Assembly (NCBI GenBank): GCA_030428355.1 | Contig: JAUIBL010000036.1 | Coordinates: forward strand, 1 to 32,569 | Source: Alphaproteobacteria bacterium | GTDB lineage: Bacteria > Pseudomonadota > Alphaproteobacteria > Rhodobacterales > Rhodobacteraceae | Length of the DNA stretch: 32,569 nucleotides | Reading direction: 5' to 3' | Made by a program: the position numbers and the translations under genes | Shown: positions 8,340-16,914 of the stretch, in pieces | Layout of the letters: every line of letters begins with the position of its first letter | Numbering within the stretch: the stretch's first letter is position 1 | Notes under the pieces: model-generated | Told to the model about the DNA's origin: nothing | Databases searched by the model: none | The model's input: the letters and a program-made list of their open reading frames with translations, nothing else

Positions 8340-9212
8340 TCATCCGCGCCCGCGTTTTTCGAACCGGGGCAGCATGGCCGAGAAATCCTGCCCCTTGCCG
8401 TCTTCCTCTTCGACGAAGCGGCGATAAAGCTCAGTTGCGGCCTGTCCCAATGGGGTGTCCGCGTCCGAGGCATCAGCCGCCTGCTGGCTCAAACGCAGGT
8501 CCTTGAGCATCAATTCCGCCGCAAAACCGGGGATATATCCGTTATCCGCAGGGCTTTTGGGGCCGATCCCCGGTGCCGGGCAATAGGCGTTCATCGACCA
8601 ACTGTAGCCCGACGAGGTGCTCACCACATCGAACATCGCCTGCCGGTCCAGACCCAGCTTGTCGGCCAGGGCAAAGGCTTCGCAGGTGGCGATCATGGTC
8701 ACGCCAAGGATCATGTTGTTGCAGATCTTCGCCGCCTGTCCGTTTCCGGACGCGCCACAATGGACAGATTTCTGCCCCATTGTCTCGAACAGGGGCAGGG
8801 CGGTCTGATACGCCTCGTCCGATCCGCCCACCATGAAGGTCAGAGTGCCCGCCGCCGCGCCGCCGATGCCGCCCGAGACCGGCGCGTCCAGCGGCAGCAA
8901 ACCAGCCGCCTCGGCATCGCTTGCCACGGCGCGGGCGCTGTCCACATCCACAGTCGAACAATCCAGAAGCACCGCCCCCTTGCGCATCACCGGGATGACC
9001 TCGGCCGCGACGGCGCGCAGGATGTCGCCATTCGGCAGCATGGTGATCACCACGTCCGCATCCCGCGCGGCCCCCTGTGCGCTGGCCGCGTTCGACACAC
9101 CGTCGACCGTCACGGTCGCCATGTCATACCCGGTCACATCATGCCCGTCTTTTGCCAGGTTCGCCGCCATCGGCGCGCCCATGTTCCCCAATCCGATAAA
9201 CCCGATCTTCAT
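8340..9212 (-). CDS. mmsB: 3-hydroxyisobutyrate dehydrogenase
   Basis: NAD-dependent oxidation of 3-hydroxyisobutyrate to methylmalonate semialdehyde in valine degradation. 290 aa, normal length. The N-terminal Rossmann motif GLGNMG (7-12), substrate loop DAPVSGG (109-115) and catalytic Lys162 in NGQAAKICNN are all present, as expected for the beta-hydroxyacid dehydrogenase family. Its ATG overlaps the stop of the upstream hydrolase gene by 4 nt (ATGA), so the two are translationally coupled. Tartronate-semialdehyde reductases share these motifs, but the neighbours (isobutyryl-CoA dehydrogenase, HIBYL-CoA hydrolase, mmsA) settle the function. Confidence 0.93.
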   Translation of the reverse strand: MKIGFIGLGNMGAPMAANLAKDGHDVTGYDMATVTVDGVSNAASAQGAARDADVVITMLPNGDILRAVAAEVIPVMRKGAVLLDCSTVDVDSARAVASDAEAAGLLPLDAPVSGGIGGAAAGTLTFMVGGSDEAYQTALPLFETMGQKSVHCGASGNGQAAKICNNMILGVTMIATCEAFALADKLGLDRQAMFDVVSTSSGYSWSMNAYCPAPGIGPKSPADNGYIPGFAAELMLKDLRLSQQAADASDADTPLGQAATELYRRFVEEEDGKGQDFSAMLPRFEKRGRG

Positions 9213-10258
9213 GCCTCGCTCCTCCGTTCGAATGTCACGTTTTCGCCCTCAACCGGCTGCATCATCGCAGCCACCGCGTCTTGGGGCACCCCGGTCAGAT
9301 CATGCGACCATTTCGGGGATTTGTCCTTGTCGATGATCGCCGCGCGGATGCCTTCGATGAAATCGCCATGCTCCATCGCGCGCGAGGTAAAGCGGTACTC
9401 AAGTTCCAAAGCGCGGCGGATGTTCAGCGTCCCGGCACGCAGCTCGTTCAGCATCTCAAGCGTGAACGCCATCGACAAGGGCGCATTGCGCGTCAGCTTG
9501 GCCAGCGCCTGCTGGGCAAAATCGCCCGGATCGGCCTGCAGGGTCGCGACGATCTCGGCAAGCGACCCGCTGGCGAAGAGGTGATCGATCTGCGCCCGGA
9601 GTGTGGCCAGACCAGCCTCCGGCGCAGGCTGTGCCGCCTCGATCAGAGCCGAGACATTGCCCTGCGCAGAGAGCGCGACTTTGATACCGTCCCATTGGCT
9701 CTCGGGGACGTAAAGATCGGCAAACCCGACATAGATCGCGTCGCCCGGACCCATGCGGTCCGCCGTCAGACCAAGATAGTCGCCAACCCGCCCCGGTGCG
9801 CGCGCCAGCAGGTATGACCCGCCGACGTCGGGGATCAGCCCGATGCCGCATTCCGGCATGGCAATCCGGGACGTGTCGCCCACCACCCGGTGCGACCCGT
9901 GGCAACCCACGCCGACACCGCCGCCCATGGTAAAGCCCTGAAGAAAGCTGACCACCGGCTTGGGATATTCGGACAAGAGCGCGTTCATCCGGTACTCGTC
10001 GCGCCAGAAGCGTTGGCCATAGGCGTAATCACCCGCGGTGCCGGTGGCGTACATTTCGGCAATGTCCCCCCCGGCGCAGAACGCCTTTTCCCCGGTCGCG
10101 TCGATCAGGACCAGCTTGACCGTCGGATCATCGCGCCAGCGCCACAGCGCGTCTTCGAGGGCCAGACACATGTCGTAGGTGAGAGCGTTCAGCGCCTTCG
10201 GGCGGTTCAGCGTGATGCGGCCGGCGTGGCCGTCCCTGCGAATGTCGATGTCGGTCAT
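9209..10258 (-). CDS. 3-hydroxyisobutyryl-CoA hydrolase
   Basis: Crotonase-fold thioesterase releasing 3-hydroxyisobutyrate from its CoA ester in the valine pathway. 349 aa, the length of HIBYL-CoA hydrolases rather than of enoyl-CoA hydratases (about 260). The oxyanion loop AFCAGGDIAEMY (59-70), GFTMGGGVG (108-116) and the diagnostic ECGIGLIPDVGGSY (136-149) with Glu136 and Asp144 are present. The ribosome site before the ATG at 10258 is weak. It lies 100 bp downstream of the acyl-CoA dehydrogenase, the gap being filled by a GC-rich repeat element, and is coupled to mmsB by a 4-nt overlap. Confidence 0.92.
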   Translation of the reverse strand: MTDIDIRRDGHAGRITLNRPKALNALTYDMCLALEDALWRWRDDPTVKLVLIDATGEKAFCAGGDIAEMYATGTAGDYAYGQRFWRDEYRMNALLSEYPKPVVSFLQGFTMGGGVGVGCHGSHRVVGDTSRIAMPECGIGLIPDVGGSYLLARAPGRVGDYLGLTADRMGPGDAIYVGFADLYVPESQWDGIKVALSAQGNVSALIEAAQPAPEAGLATLRAQIDHLFASGSLAEIVATLQADPGDFAQQALAKLTRNAPLSMAFTLEMLNELRAGTLNIRRALELEYRFTSRAMEHGDFIEGIRAAIIDKDKSPKWSHDLTGVPQDAVAAMMQPVEGENVTFERRSEA

Positions 10259-10285
10259 ATCGGTCTGCTTTCACGTGTCTGGTGA

Positions 10286-10357
10286 GGGGGAAGGGGGCGC
10301 TGCCCCCGTCCGCCGCTGGCGGACTCCCCGAGGTATTTCGGGCCCAAAGAAGCCAGA
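10286..10357. repeat. GC-rich double-hairpin extragenic element
   Basis: Two adjacent perfect hairpins with GCT loops: GGGGGC/GCCCCC (10293-10307) and GTCCGCC/GGCGGAC (10308-10324), followed by CTCCCCGAGGTATTTCGGGC. From memory this arrangement (GC hairpins then CTCCCCGGAGTATTT-like tail) is a frequent dispersed element in roseobacter genomes; I cannot check copy number. It separates the acyl-CoA dehydrogenase from the hydrolase gene within one gene string and may attenuate or stabilise the transcript. Confidence 0.65.
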
Positions 10358-10360
10358 GCG

Positions 10361-11500
10361 TCAGCGTGCCAGCATCTGCCGCGCCACGATCAGACGCATG
10401 ATTTCGTTGGTGCCTTCCAGGATCTGGTGGACGCGCAGGTCGCGCACAAGCTTTTCGATCCCGTAATCGGCCAGATAACCATAGCCGCCATGCAGTTGCA
10501 GGCATTGGTCCACGACTTTTGACCCGGTTTCGGTGACGAACTTCTTGGCCATCGCGCAGAACTTGGTGGCATCCGGCGCGCCAGTGTCGAGTTTCCACGC
10601 AGCCTGTCGCAGGAAGGTCCGCGCGGCCTGAAGTTCGATCTCCATGTCGGCGAGGCGGAACTGCAGCGCCTGGAACTGGTCGATGGATTTCCCGAACGCC
10701 TTGCGCTCGGCCATATAGGCGAGGGTGGATGTCAGCCCGGTTTGGGCCGCTCCAAGCGAGCAGGCCGCGATGTTGAGCCGCCCGCCATCCAGACCCGCCA
10801 TAGCGTATTTGAAACCCTGGCCTTCTTCACCGAGCAGGTTGTCGGCGGGGATCTTGCAATCGTCGAACTGCACCTGCCGCGTCGGTTGCGACCGCCAGCC
10901 CATCTTGTCTTCCAGTCCGCCGAAACTCAGCCCCGGTGTGCCGTCCTCGATCAGCACCGCCGACACACCCTTCGGTCCGTCTTCACCCGTGCGCACCATC
11001 GCGACGTAAAGGTCGGAATAGCCGCCGCCCGAGATGAACGCCTTGGTGCCGTTGAGCGTGTATCCCTCGTTTGTCCGCTCCGCCCGCGTCTTGAGCGCCG
11101 CTGCGTCCGACCCGCTGCCCGGCTCGGTCAGGCAGTAGCTTAGCACGGTTTCCATCGTCATCGCCTTGGGCAGCACACGCGCTTTCATTTCGTCGCTGGC
11201 GAAGGCGTCGATCATCTTGGCGCACATGTTGTGGATCGACAGGAACGCCGCGACCGACGGGCAGGCCATCGACAGCGCTTCAAAGACCAGTGTCGCGTCC
11301 AACCGGCTGAGGCCCGAACCGCCGCTCTCCTCGGAGACGTAAAGCCCCGCAAAGCCCAATTCCCCAAGCTGCGGCCAAAGCTCTTTCGGGATCGTGCCCT
11401 GCGCTTCCCAGTCACGCGCGTGAGGCGCGATATGCTCCTGCCCAAAGGCGTAGGCCATGTCGAAAATGGCGGTCTGTTCTTCTGTGAGGGCAAAATCCAT
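10361..11500 (-). CDS. Acyl-CoA dehydrogenase, probably isobutyryl-CoA dehydrogenase
   Basis: FAD-dependent alpha,beta-dehydrogenation of short branched acyl-CoA; in this context isobutyryl-CoA to methacrylyl-CoA. 379 aa, normal length. Visible motifs: YCLTEPGSGSDA near 136-147 (flavin-contacting loop), FISGGG, LHGGYGYL near the C terminus and catalytic Glu362 in ILEGTNEIMR. The ATG at 11500 has GGGAGGAG upstream. It is the first gene of the valine cluster with the hydrolase and mmsB. Substrate specificity is inferred from neighbours; no methacrylyl-CoA hydratase gene is visible nearby. Confidence 0.9.
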   Translation of the reverse strand: MDFALTEEQTAIFDMAYAFGQEHIAPHARDWEAQGTIPKELWPQLGELGFAGLYVSEESGGSGLSRLDATLVFEALSMACPSVAAFLSIHNMCAKMIDAFASDEMKARVLPKAMTMETVLSYCLTEPGSGSDAAALKTRAERTNEGYTLNGTKAFISGGGYSDLYVAMVRTGEDGPKGVSAVLIEDGTPGLSFGGLEDKMGWRSQPTRQVQFDDCKIPADNLLGEEGQGFKYAMAGLDGGRLNIAACSLGAAQTGLTSTLAYMAERKAFGKSIDQFQALQFRLADMEIELQAARTFLRQAAWKLDTGAPDATKFCAMAKKFVTETGSKVVDQCLQLHGGYGYLADYGIEKLVRDLRVHQILEGTNEIMRLIVARQMLAR

Positions 11501-11576
11501 CGCGCCGCTCCTCCCGTTGGATGCGTGAATTGAACAAGTGTTTAATTGCCAACTGTTTCAGGACTTTTGCAAAAGG

Positions 11577-12704
11577 TCAAAGCCCCTCGTGGAAGGCCTC
11601 GACAAGATGGCTGACAACGGCCTGCATCTGACCGTCCGCGTCCTTGCCTGCCGCTTTGGCCTCGGCCACCACAGCACGTTGCCGGGTTGTGGCATTGCCC
11701 TGCGCGACGATCTCGCGGGCATGTTCCAATTCTCGGTGGCAGCGCAGGATCCCGGCGTCTTCCTCGACCAGAGCAATCAGTTCCTCGGTCAGTTCAGCCA
11801 TCGGCACGATCTCACCGCGGCCAAAGTCAATCAAACCATCGCTGACGCCGTAACGCTGCGCCCGCCAGCGGTTTTCGCGGATCAGGAACGGGTCATAGCG
11901 CCGCCACCGCTGGTTGCGCACCCGCAACCGCCACAGCATCCGCATGAGGCATTGATTGAGAGCGGCCAGCGTCAGTGTGTCCTCCAGCCGCGGCTGCACG
12001 TCCATGATGCGCGTCTCAAGCGTGGGAAAGCTGTGCGACGGGCGCAGGTCCCACCAGATCTTCGAGCTGTCCTCGATCACCCCAAGATCGACCAGCACCT
12101 GAACCGAGCGTTCGTATTCCGACCAGTTGTCAAATGTCGGGGGCAAGCCAGTGCGGGGCAGGTTGTCGAACACCGAGATCCGATATGAGGCCAACCCGGT
12201 GTCATCGCCCTGCCAGAAGGGCGAAGACGTGGACATCGCCAGAAGATGCGGCAGGAAATACGCCATCTGTCCCATCAGATCGGCCCGCAGCGCGTCATCG
12301 TCCAGACCCACATGCACATGCATGCCGCAGATCAGCATCCGCCGCACCACACCGCCCAACGCATCCTGCAGATCGTTGTAACGGTCCTTGTTGGTGTGAT
12401 GCTGGTTCTTCCAGTCGCCGAACGGATGGCAGGAGGCAGCAATGGGGGCGAGGTTATACGCCTTTGCGCAACGGGCCACGGTGCTGCGCAAACGTCTGAG
12501 GTCGTCCCGCGCCTCGTTTATGTCAGCGCAGACCTTGGTGCCGATCTCGATCTGGCATTGCAGGAACTCGGGGCTTACCTGCTTTTCAAGCTCGGCGGCG
12601 CACGCTTCCATGAGCCCGTCGGGGGCCTGTGCCAGCGCCATGCTGTCGAGGTCCACCAACAGGTATTCCTCTTCGATCCCGATGCTGAATGGCGGTTCCT
12701 GCAT
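11577..12704 (-). CDS. YbdK-type carboxylate-amine ligase (GCS2 family)
   Basis: ATP-dependent ligase of the glutamate-cysteine ligase 2 superfamily. E. coli YbdK shows weak glutamate-cysteine ligase activity, but the physiological substrate of most members is unknown. 375 aa, typical length. The ATP-grasp-like metal motif [10 protein letters not shown] (9-18), the strand [12 protein letters not shown] (125-136) and the [15 protein letters not shown] stretch are characteristic. The ATG at 12704 has GGGAGG 7 nt upstream. It is on the same strand as the valine genes but unrelated to them in known function, with 76 bp to the acyl-CoA dehydrogenase start. Confidence 0.88.
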   Translation of the reverse strand: MQEPPFSIGIEEEYLLVDLDSMALAQAPDGLMEACAAELEKQVSPEFLQCQIEIGTKVCADINEARDDLRRLRSTVARCAKAYNLAPIAASCHPFGDWKNQHHTNKDRYNDLQDALGGVVRRMLICGMHVHVGLDDDALRADLMGQMAYFLPHLLAMSTSSPFWQGDDTGLASYRISVFDNLPRTGLPPTFDNWSEYERSVQVLVDLGVIEDSSKIWWDLRPSHSFPTLETRIMDVQPRLEDTLTLAALNQCLMRMLWRLRVRNQRWRRYDPFLIRENRWRAQRYGVSDGLIDFGRGEIVPMAELTEELIALVEEDAGILRCHRELEHAREIVAQGNATTRQRAVVAEAKAAGKDADGQMQAVVSHLVEAFHEGL

Positions 12705-12792
12705 GGCGCACCTCCCGATTGTGTTCCGACAGGATGACGGCTCGTGATGGGAAATGCAAAACCTGTTGCTGCGTCATTCTGGGCCGATGCGT

Positions 12793-13224
12793 TCAGGATG
12801 TCCCGCGCATCGTGTCCTCAAACAGCGCCTCAAACGAGGCCCCTGCCAATCCCAATGCAGCAAGCGCCGCCGCTTCGGTTTCCTGCACGATGGCGATCAC
12901 GCCCTGGCTGGCGGACCAGCCGTTCCTGGCCAGCGCTGCTGCCCTGAGGGACAAGGGTGTATTGGCGAAATAGACCATGAGGGTTTCGGACTCGCGCATG
13001 GCCAGTTCCGCGCCTTTATGGGCCTGTAACTGCATGATCTGGACGAAATCCCGCTCCATGTCGGTGATCCGGCTGAGGTCGATCAGATGGCGTTGGCCGG
13101 GCCGTGCGTCCGGGTGTTGCGCGTAGGCCCCAAAGGCTTTCAGACTGTCGTCAACCCGCATCATGCCGGTGTAACGCACATAGACAAGGTTCAGGTCAGG
13201 CAGGATCTGGAACGTCGCAGGCAT
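12793..13224 (-). CDS. Uncharacterised 143-aa protein (STAS/SpoIIAA-like size)
   Basis: No family is recognised with confidence. The protein opens with a beta strand pair (LNLVYVRYTGMM), then a DARPGQRHLIDLSRITDM segment and alternating helices rich in Ala and Leu; no signal peptide, membrane segment or cysteine. The size and the D-LS-x-TD pattern remind one of small STAS-like or SpoIIAA-like roseobacter proteins, which is a guess. GAGG lies 6 nt before the ATG at 13224. It sits 88 bp upstream of the YbdK gene on the same strand and just past the mmsA terminator. Confidence 0.75.
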   Translation of the reverse strand: MPATFQILPDLNLVYVRYTGMMRVDDSLKAFGAYAQHPDARPGQRHLIDLSRITDMERDFVQIMQLQAHKGAELAMRESETLMVYFANTPLSLRAAALARNGWSASQGVIAIVQETEAAALAALGLAGASFEALFEDTMRGTS

Positions 13225-13237
13225 GGAACCTCAAACT

Positions 13238-13266
13238 AAAAAGGGCAGGAAAGACCCGCCCTTTTT
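13238..13266 (-). terminator. Terminator of mmsA
   Basis: AAAAAGGGC (13238-13246) pairs perfectly with GCCCTTTTT (13258-13266) around an 11-nt loop; read on the minus strand the stem ends in a T-run. It lies 21 bp past the mmsA stop. Confidence 0.8.
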
Positions 13267-13286
13267 CCGTGAAAAATCGCAGCGGA

Positions 13287-14786
13287 TCAATCCATTGCCT
13301 TGAAGTTGAACTCGCCGCCTTCCTTGATCCCCGAGGGCCAGCGCGATGTGACCGTCTTGGTGCGGGTGTAGAACTTGAAGGCGTCGGGCCCGTGCTGGTT
13401 CAGATCGCCGAACACCGATTTCTTCCAGCCGCCAAAGGTGTGGTAGGCCAGCGGCACCGGGATCGGCACGTTGATGCCCACCATGCCGATATTGATCCGG
13501 TTGGCGAAGTCACGCGCCGCATCGCCATCGCGGGTGAAGATCGCGGTGCCGTTGCCGTATTCGTGGTCCATCGCAAGGTTGATGGCTTCTTCGTAAGAGC
13601 CTGCGCGCACGGTCGACAGAACCGGACCGAAGATCTCTTTCTTGTAGATGTCCATGTCCGGGGTCACGTGATCGAACAGGTGCGGCCCGACGAAGAACCC
13701 GTCTTCATAGCCCTGAAGGCTGAAGTCGCGGCCATCGACCACCAGCTTCGCGCCCTGATCGACACCTGACTGGATCAGGCCAAGAATGTTCTGCTTGGCA
13801 GCCGCCGTCACGACGGGGCCGTAATCCACGTCATCGCCTGCGGTGTAGGGACCGACCTTGAGCTTTTCGATGCGCGGCACCAGCTTTTCGATCAGGCGGT
13901 CGGCGGTTTCGTCACCTACCGGCACAGCGACCGAGATCGCCATGCAGCGTTCGCCCGCAGCCCCATAGCCCGCACCGATCAGCGCGTCGGCGGCCTGATC
14001 CATGTCGGCATCCGGCATGATGATCATGTGGTTCTTGGCACCGCCGAAACACTGCACCCGCTTGCCGTTGGCGCAGCCGGTTCCGTAGATGTATTCCGCA
14101 ATCGGGGTCGAGCCGACAAAGCCGATGCTCTGGATCACCGGGTGATGCAGCAGTGCGTCCACGGCTTCCTTGTCGCCGTTGACGACCTGCAGGACACCTT
14201 TGGGCAGACCGGCTTCTTCCATCAGCTCCGCCAGCATCAGCGGTACCGACGGATCACGCTCGGACGGTTTGAGGATGAAGGCGTTGCCGCAGGCCAGCGC
14301 CGGGGCGAACATCCACATCGGGATCATGGCCGGGAAGTTGAACGGGGTGATCCCCGCCGTCACACCAAGCGGTTGCTTCATCGAATACATGTCGATGCCC
14401 GGACCTGCGCTGTCGGTGTATTCACCTTTGAGCAGTTCCGGCGCGCCGATGCAGTACTCGACCACTTCCAGACCGCGCTGCACGTCGCCCTTGGCGTCGG
14501 GCAGGGTCTTGCCATGCTCGCGGCTCAGCGCCTCGGCCAGCTTGTCCATGTCGCGGTTCAGCAGGCCGACAAACGCCATCATCACCCGTGCGCGGCGCTG
14601 CGGGTTGGTGGCGGCCCATGCGGGCTGGGCCTTGGCGGCAATCTCGACCGCCTTGGCGATCTCGTCGGTCGAGGCCAGCGGGACCTTCGCCTGCACTTCG
14701 CCTGTCGCGGGGTTGTAGACATCGGCAAAACGGCCCGAAGTGCCTTTGACGTGTTCGCCGCCAATGTAATGGGTCAACTCTTGCAT
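13287..14786 (-). CDS. mmsA: Methylmalonate-semialdehyde dehydrogenase (CoA-acylating)
   Basis: Converts methylmalonate semialdehyde to propionyl-CoA (and malonate semialdehyde to acetyl-CoA) with NAD and CoA, the last step of the valine branch. The start at 14786 gives 499 aa, the family norm, with AGGAGG 7 nt upstream; the open frame continues to 15233 but that extension lies over the promoter and the divergent LysR gene. Motifs: cofactor loop PFNFPAMIPMWM (148-159), catalytic Cys281 in GAAGERCM, and CFGGAKNH (246-253) in place of the ELGGK of ordinary aldehyde dehydrogenases, a mark of the MMSDH subfamily. It is divergent from a LysR regulator likely to control it. Confidence 0.95.
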   Translation of the reverse strand: MQELTHYIGGEHVKGTSGRFADVYNPATGEVQAKVPLASTDEIAKAVEIAAKAQPAWAATNPQRRARVMMAFVGLLNRDMDKLAEALSREHGKTLPDAKGDVQRGLEVVEYCIGAPELLKGEYTDSAGPGIDMYSMKQPLGVTAGITPFNFPAMIPMWMFAPALACGNAFILKPSERDPSVPLMLAELMEEAGLPKGVLQVVNGDKEAVDALLHHPVIQSIGFVGSTPIAEYIYGTGCANGKRVQCFGGAKNHMIIMPDADMDQAADALIGAGYGAAGERCMAISVAVPVGDETADRLIEKLVPRIEKLKVGPYTAGDDVDYGPVVTAAAKQNILGLIQSGVDQGAKLVVDGRDFSLQGYEDGFFVGPHLFDHVTPDMDIYKKEIFGPVLSTVRAGSYEEAINLAMDHEYGNGTAIFTRDGDAARDFANRINIGMVGINVPIPVPLAYHTFGGWKKSVFGDLNQHGPDAFKFYTRTKTVTSRWPSGIKEGGEFNFKAMD

Positions 14787-14821
14787 GGAATCCTCCTCGT
14801 CTGGTTGGCGGCATCTTAGTC

Positions 14822-14875
14822 TTGCAAAAATGCGGATCAAAGGGGCAATATCCCAAATGGGTTTTGCAAAAATGC
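14822..14875. promoter_or_regulatory. Direct repeat / operator between mmsA and lysR
   Basis: TTGCAAAAATGC occurs twice, at 14822-14833 and 14864-14875, exactly 42 bp (four helical turns) apart in the divergent promoter region. The second copy extends to the dyad TTTGC-AAAAAT-GCAAA (14863-14878). This is a good candidate for the binding sites of the adjacent LysR protein, one overlapping its own start region. Confidence 0.6.
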
Positions 14876-14887
14876 AAAGGTTTGGAT

Positions 14888-15790
14888 GTGCAAAGCTGGG
14901 ATGACCTGCGCATTTTCCTGTCTGTTGCGCGCCACGACACGCTGTCCGGGGCGGGCAGGGCGCTGCGCATGGACCCGGCCACAGTGGGCCGCCGTGTGGC
15001 CCGGCTGGAAGACAGCATCGGTCAGGCGCTGTTCGTGAAAAGCCCGCAAGGCTACACCCTGACCGAGGCAGGCACCCGCCTGATCGACCACGCCGAACGC
15101 GCCGAACAGGCGATGCAGGGCGCGGCTTCGGTCCTGACAGGAGAGGCGGGCACCCTGACCGGACAGATCCGCATCGGCGCGCCGGATGGCTGTGCGAATT
15201 TCGTGCTGCCGCGGGTGTTTGCCGATCTGTCAAAGGCCAATCCCGATCTCGACCTGCAGATCGTGGCCTTGCCGCGTGTGGTGAACCTGTCGCGGCGCGA
15301 GGCGGATATGGCGATCACCGTCAGCCCACCCACCGCGTCACGCCTGTCTTATCAACGCATCACCGACTACACACTGCACCTTGCCGCCAGCGACACCTAC
15401 CTGTCCACGCGCCCGGCGCTCACATCCGTGGCAGATCTGCGGGATCACAGGATCGTCGGCTATATCCCCGACATGATCTTCGACAAGGAACTGGATTATC
15501 TGAGCGATCTGGGGATCGACCGGGTGCACCTGGCGTCGAACTCTGCCTCGGTTCAACTGCAACTTCTGCGCCAGCATGGCGGGATTGGCATCGCCCATGA
15601 TTTTGCGCTGCCCTTTGCCCCCGGCGTGCGACGGGTGCTGACGGATGCTTTGTCGTTCACCCGCAGCTTTTACCTCGTCCGCCATGCCGAAGACCGCCGT
15701 CTTGACCGGATCACGCGCTTTGCCACCGCTCTGGCACACGGCGTCCGCGCCGAGGTCGTGCGATTGGAGGCGCTACTTTCAGGCACTTGA
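14888..15790 (+). CDS. LysR-family transcriptional regulator
   Basis: N-terminal winged HTH (WDDLRIFLSVARHDTLSGAG, then DPATVGRRVARLE) followed by a periplasmic-binding-like effector domain; 300 aa from GTG 14888, typical. GTG 14888 is chosen because AAGG lies 7 nt upstream and homologous proteins generally begin a few residues before W-DDLR; TTG 14882 is an alternative, and TTG 14822 would run through the operator repeats. It is divergent from mmsA, so it is probably its regulator and autoregulated through the shared 101-bp intergenic region. The inducer is unknown. Confidence 0.9.
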   Translation: MQSWDDLRIFLSVARHDTLSGAGRALRMDPATVGRRVARLEDSIGQALFVKSPQGYTLTEAGTRLIDHAERAEQAMQGAASVLTGEAGTLTGQIRIGAPDGCANFVLPRVFADLSKANPDLDLQIVALPRVVNLSRREADMAITVSPPTASRLSYQRITDYTLHLAASDTYLSTRPALTSVADLRDHRIVGYIPDMIFDKELDYLSDLGIDRVHLASNSASVQLQLLRQHGGIGIAHDFALPFAPGVRRVLTDALSFTRSFYLVRHAEDRRLDRITRFATALAHGVRAEVVRLEALLSGT

Positions 15791-15844
15791 CAGAACACGG
15801 GTCTGTGATGACGCTGAAGGGGCACAGGGACCGGAGGACAGACC

Positions 15845-16279
15845 ATGCAAGTTCATCACATTCTCAAAAGCAAAGCCACCGACGCGGTTGTGACGGTGAC
15901 ATCCGGCACCAGCATTGCAGATGTGGCAAAGATCCTGACCGAAAAGCGCATCGGGACGGTGGTTGTGTCGGATGACGATCAGACCGCCCTCGGGATTCTG
16001 TCCGAGCGGGACATCGTGCGCGAGCTTGCCAACCGGGGCGCGTCCTGCCTGTCGGACACGGTGGACAGCTACATGACGCAAAAGCTTGTGACCTGCAGCC
16101 GCAATGACGATGCCGACCATATCCTCAGCCAGATGACCGAAGGCCGGTTCCGCCACATGCCGGTGGTCGAAGACGGCAAGCTGGTCGGGCTGATCACCAT
16201 CGGAGACGTGGTCAAGGCGCGCCTGACCGAACTCGCGATGGAGCGCAATGCGCTGGAAGGCATGATCATGGGGCATTGA
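15845..16279 (+). CDS. Two-CBS-domain protein
   Basis: 144 aa consisting of a tandem pair of CBS domains (about residues 7-65 and 72-130), with the typical ends GILSERDIVREL and GLITIGDVVKARL. Such stand-alone Bateman modules bind adenosine nucleotides and act as energy sensors; the partner is unknown. The ATG at 15845 is preceded by GGAGG 8-9 nt upstream. It lies 54 bp after the LysR stop and 80 bp before coaD; shared transcription is possible but not shown. Confidence 0.92.
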   Translation: MQVHHILKSKATDAVVTVTSGTSIADVAKILTEKRIGTVVVSDDDQTALGILSERDIVRELANRGASCLSDTVDSYMTQKLVTCSRNDDADHILSQMTEGRFRHMPVVEDGKLVGLITIGDVVKARLTELAMERNALEGMIMGH

Positions 16280-16359
16280 CCCCGGATCGGACTTGGACTT
16301 GAACTCCGGCCCCCTTTGATGCCAGACAGGCGCAACTGACGACTTACCGGAGACTGCCC

Positions 16360-16857
16360 ATGCGCATCGGTCTTTACCCCGGGACATTCGACCCGATCAC
16401 CATGGGCCATATCGACATCATCCGCCGGGCGGCAGCGCTGGTGGATCGGCTTGTGATCGGCGTCGCCATCAATCGCGATAAAGGCCCTCTGTTCGATCTG
16501 AACGAACGTGTGGCGATGATCGAGGCGGAATGTGTGTCCCTGTCCGAACAGACCGGGATCGAGATCGTCGTTCATCCTTTCGAGAACCTGCTGATCGACT
16601 GCGCCCGCGATGTGGACGCGACGATCATCGTGCGCGGCCTGCGCGCGGTGGCGGATTTCGAATATGAATTCCAGATGGTCGGCATGAACCGGGCGCTGGA
16701 TGACAGAGTCGAGACCGTGTTCCTGATGGCCGAGGCCCGCCATCAGGCGATTGCCTCGAAACTGGTCAAGGAGATCGCGCGGCTGGGGGGCGATGTGTCC
16801 AAATTCGTCACGGCCCCGGTACGGCAGGCGTTGATCGAGAAATTCGGCACAAAATAG
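16360..16857 (+). CDS. coaD: Phosphopantetheine adenylyltransferase
   Basis: Transfers AMP from ATP to 4'-phosphopantetheine, the penultimate step of CoA synthesis. 165 aa, normal length. The nucleotidyltransferase signature YPGTFDPITMGH (6-17) with the TMGH of the T/HxGH motif, the RGLRAVADFEYEFQM segment and the C-terminal IASKLVKEIA (counterpart of ISSTxVRE) are present. The start has CCGGAG upstream. An isolated essential housekeeping gene between the CBS gene and a lipase-like gene. Confidence 0.97.
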   Translation: MRIGLYPGTFDPITMGHIDIIRRAAALVDRLVIGVAINRDKGPLFDLNERVAMIEAECVSLSEQTGIEIVVHPFENLLIDCARDVDATIIVRGLRAVADFEYEFQMVGMNRALDDRVETVFLMAEARHQAIASKLVKEIARLGGDVSKFVTAPVRQALIEKFGTK

Positions 16858-16914
16858 CATTTGCCTCAAAGTGACGCTCTGGTCATTATGCTTGCATTAG
16901 ACCGGAGATATTTC

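Noticed and set aside
14787..15233. N-terminal extension of mmsA
   Set aside because: It covers the divergent promoter and the LysR gene; the AGGAGG before 14786 and the family length fix the start there.
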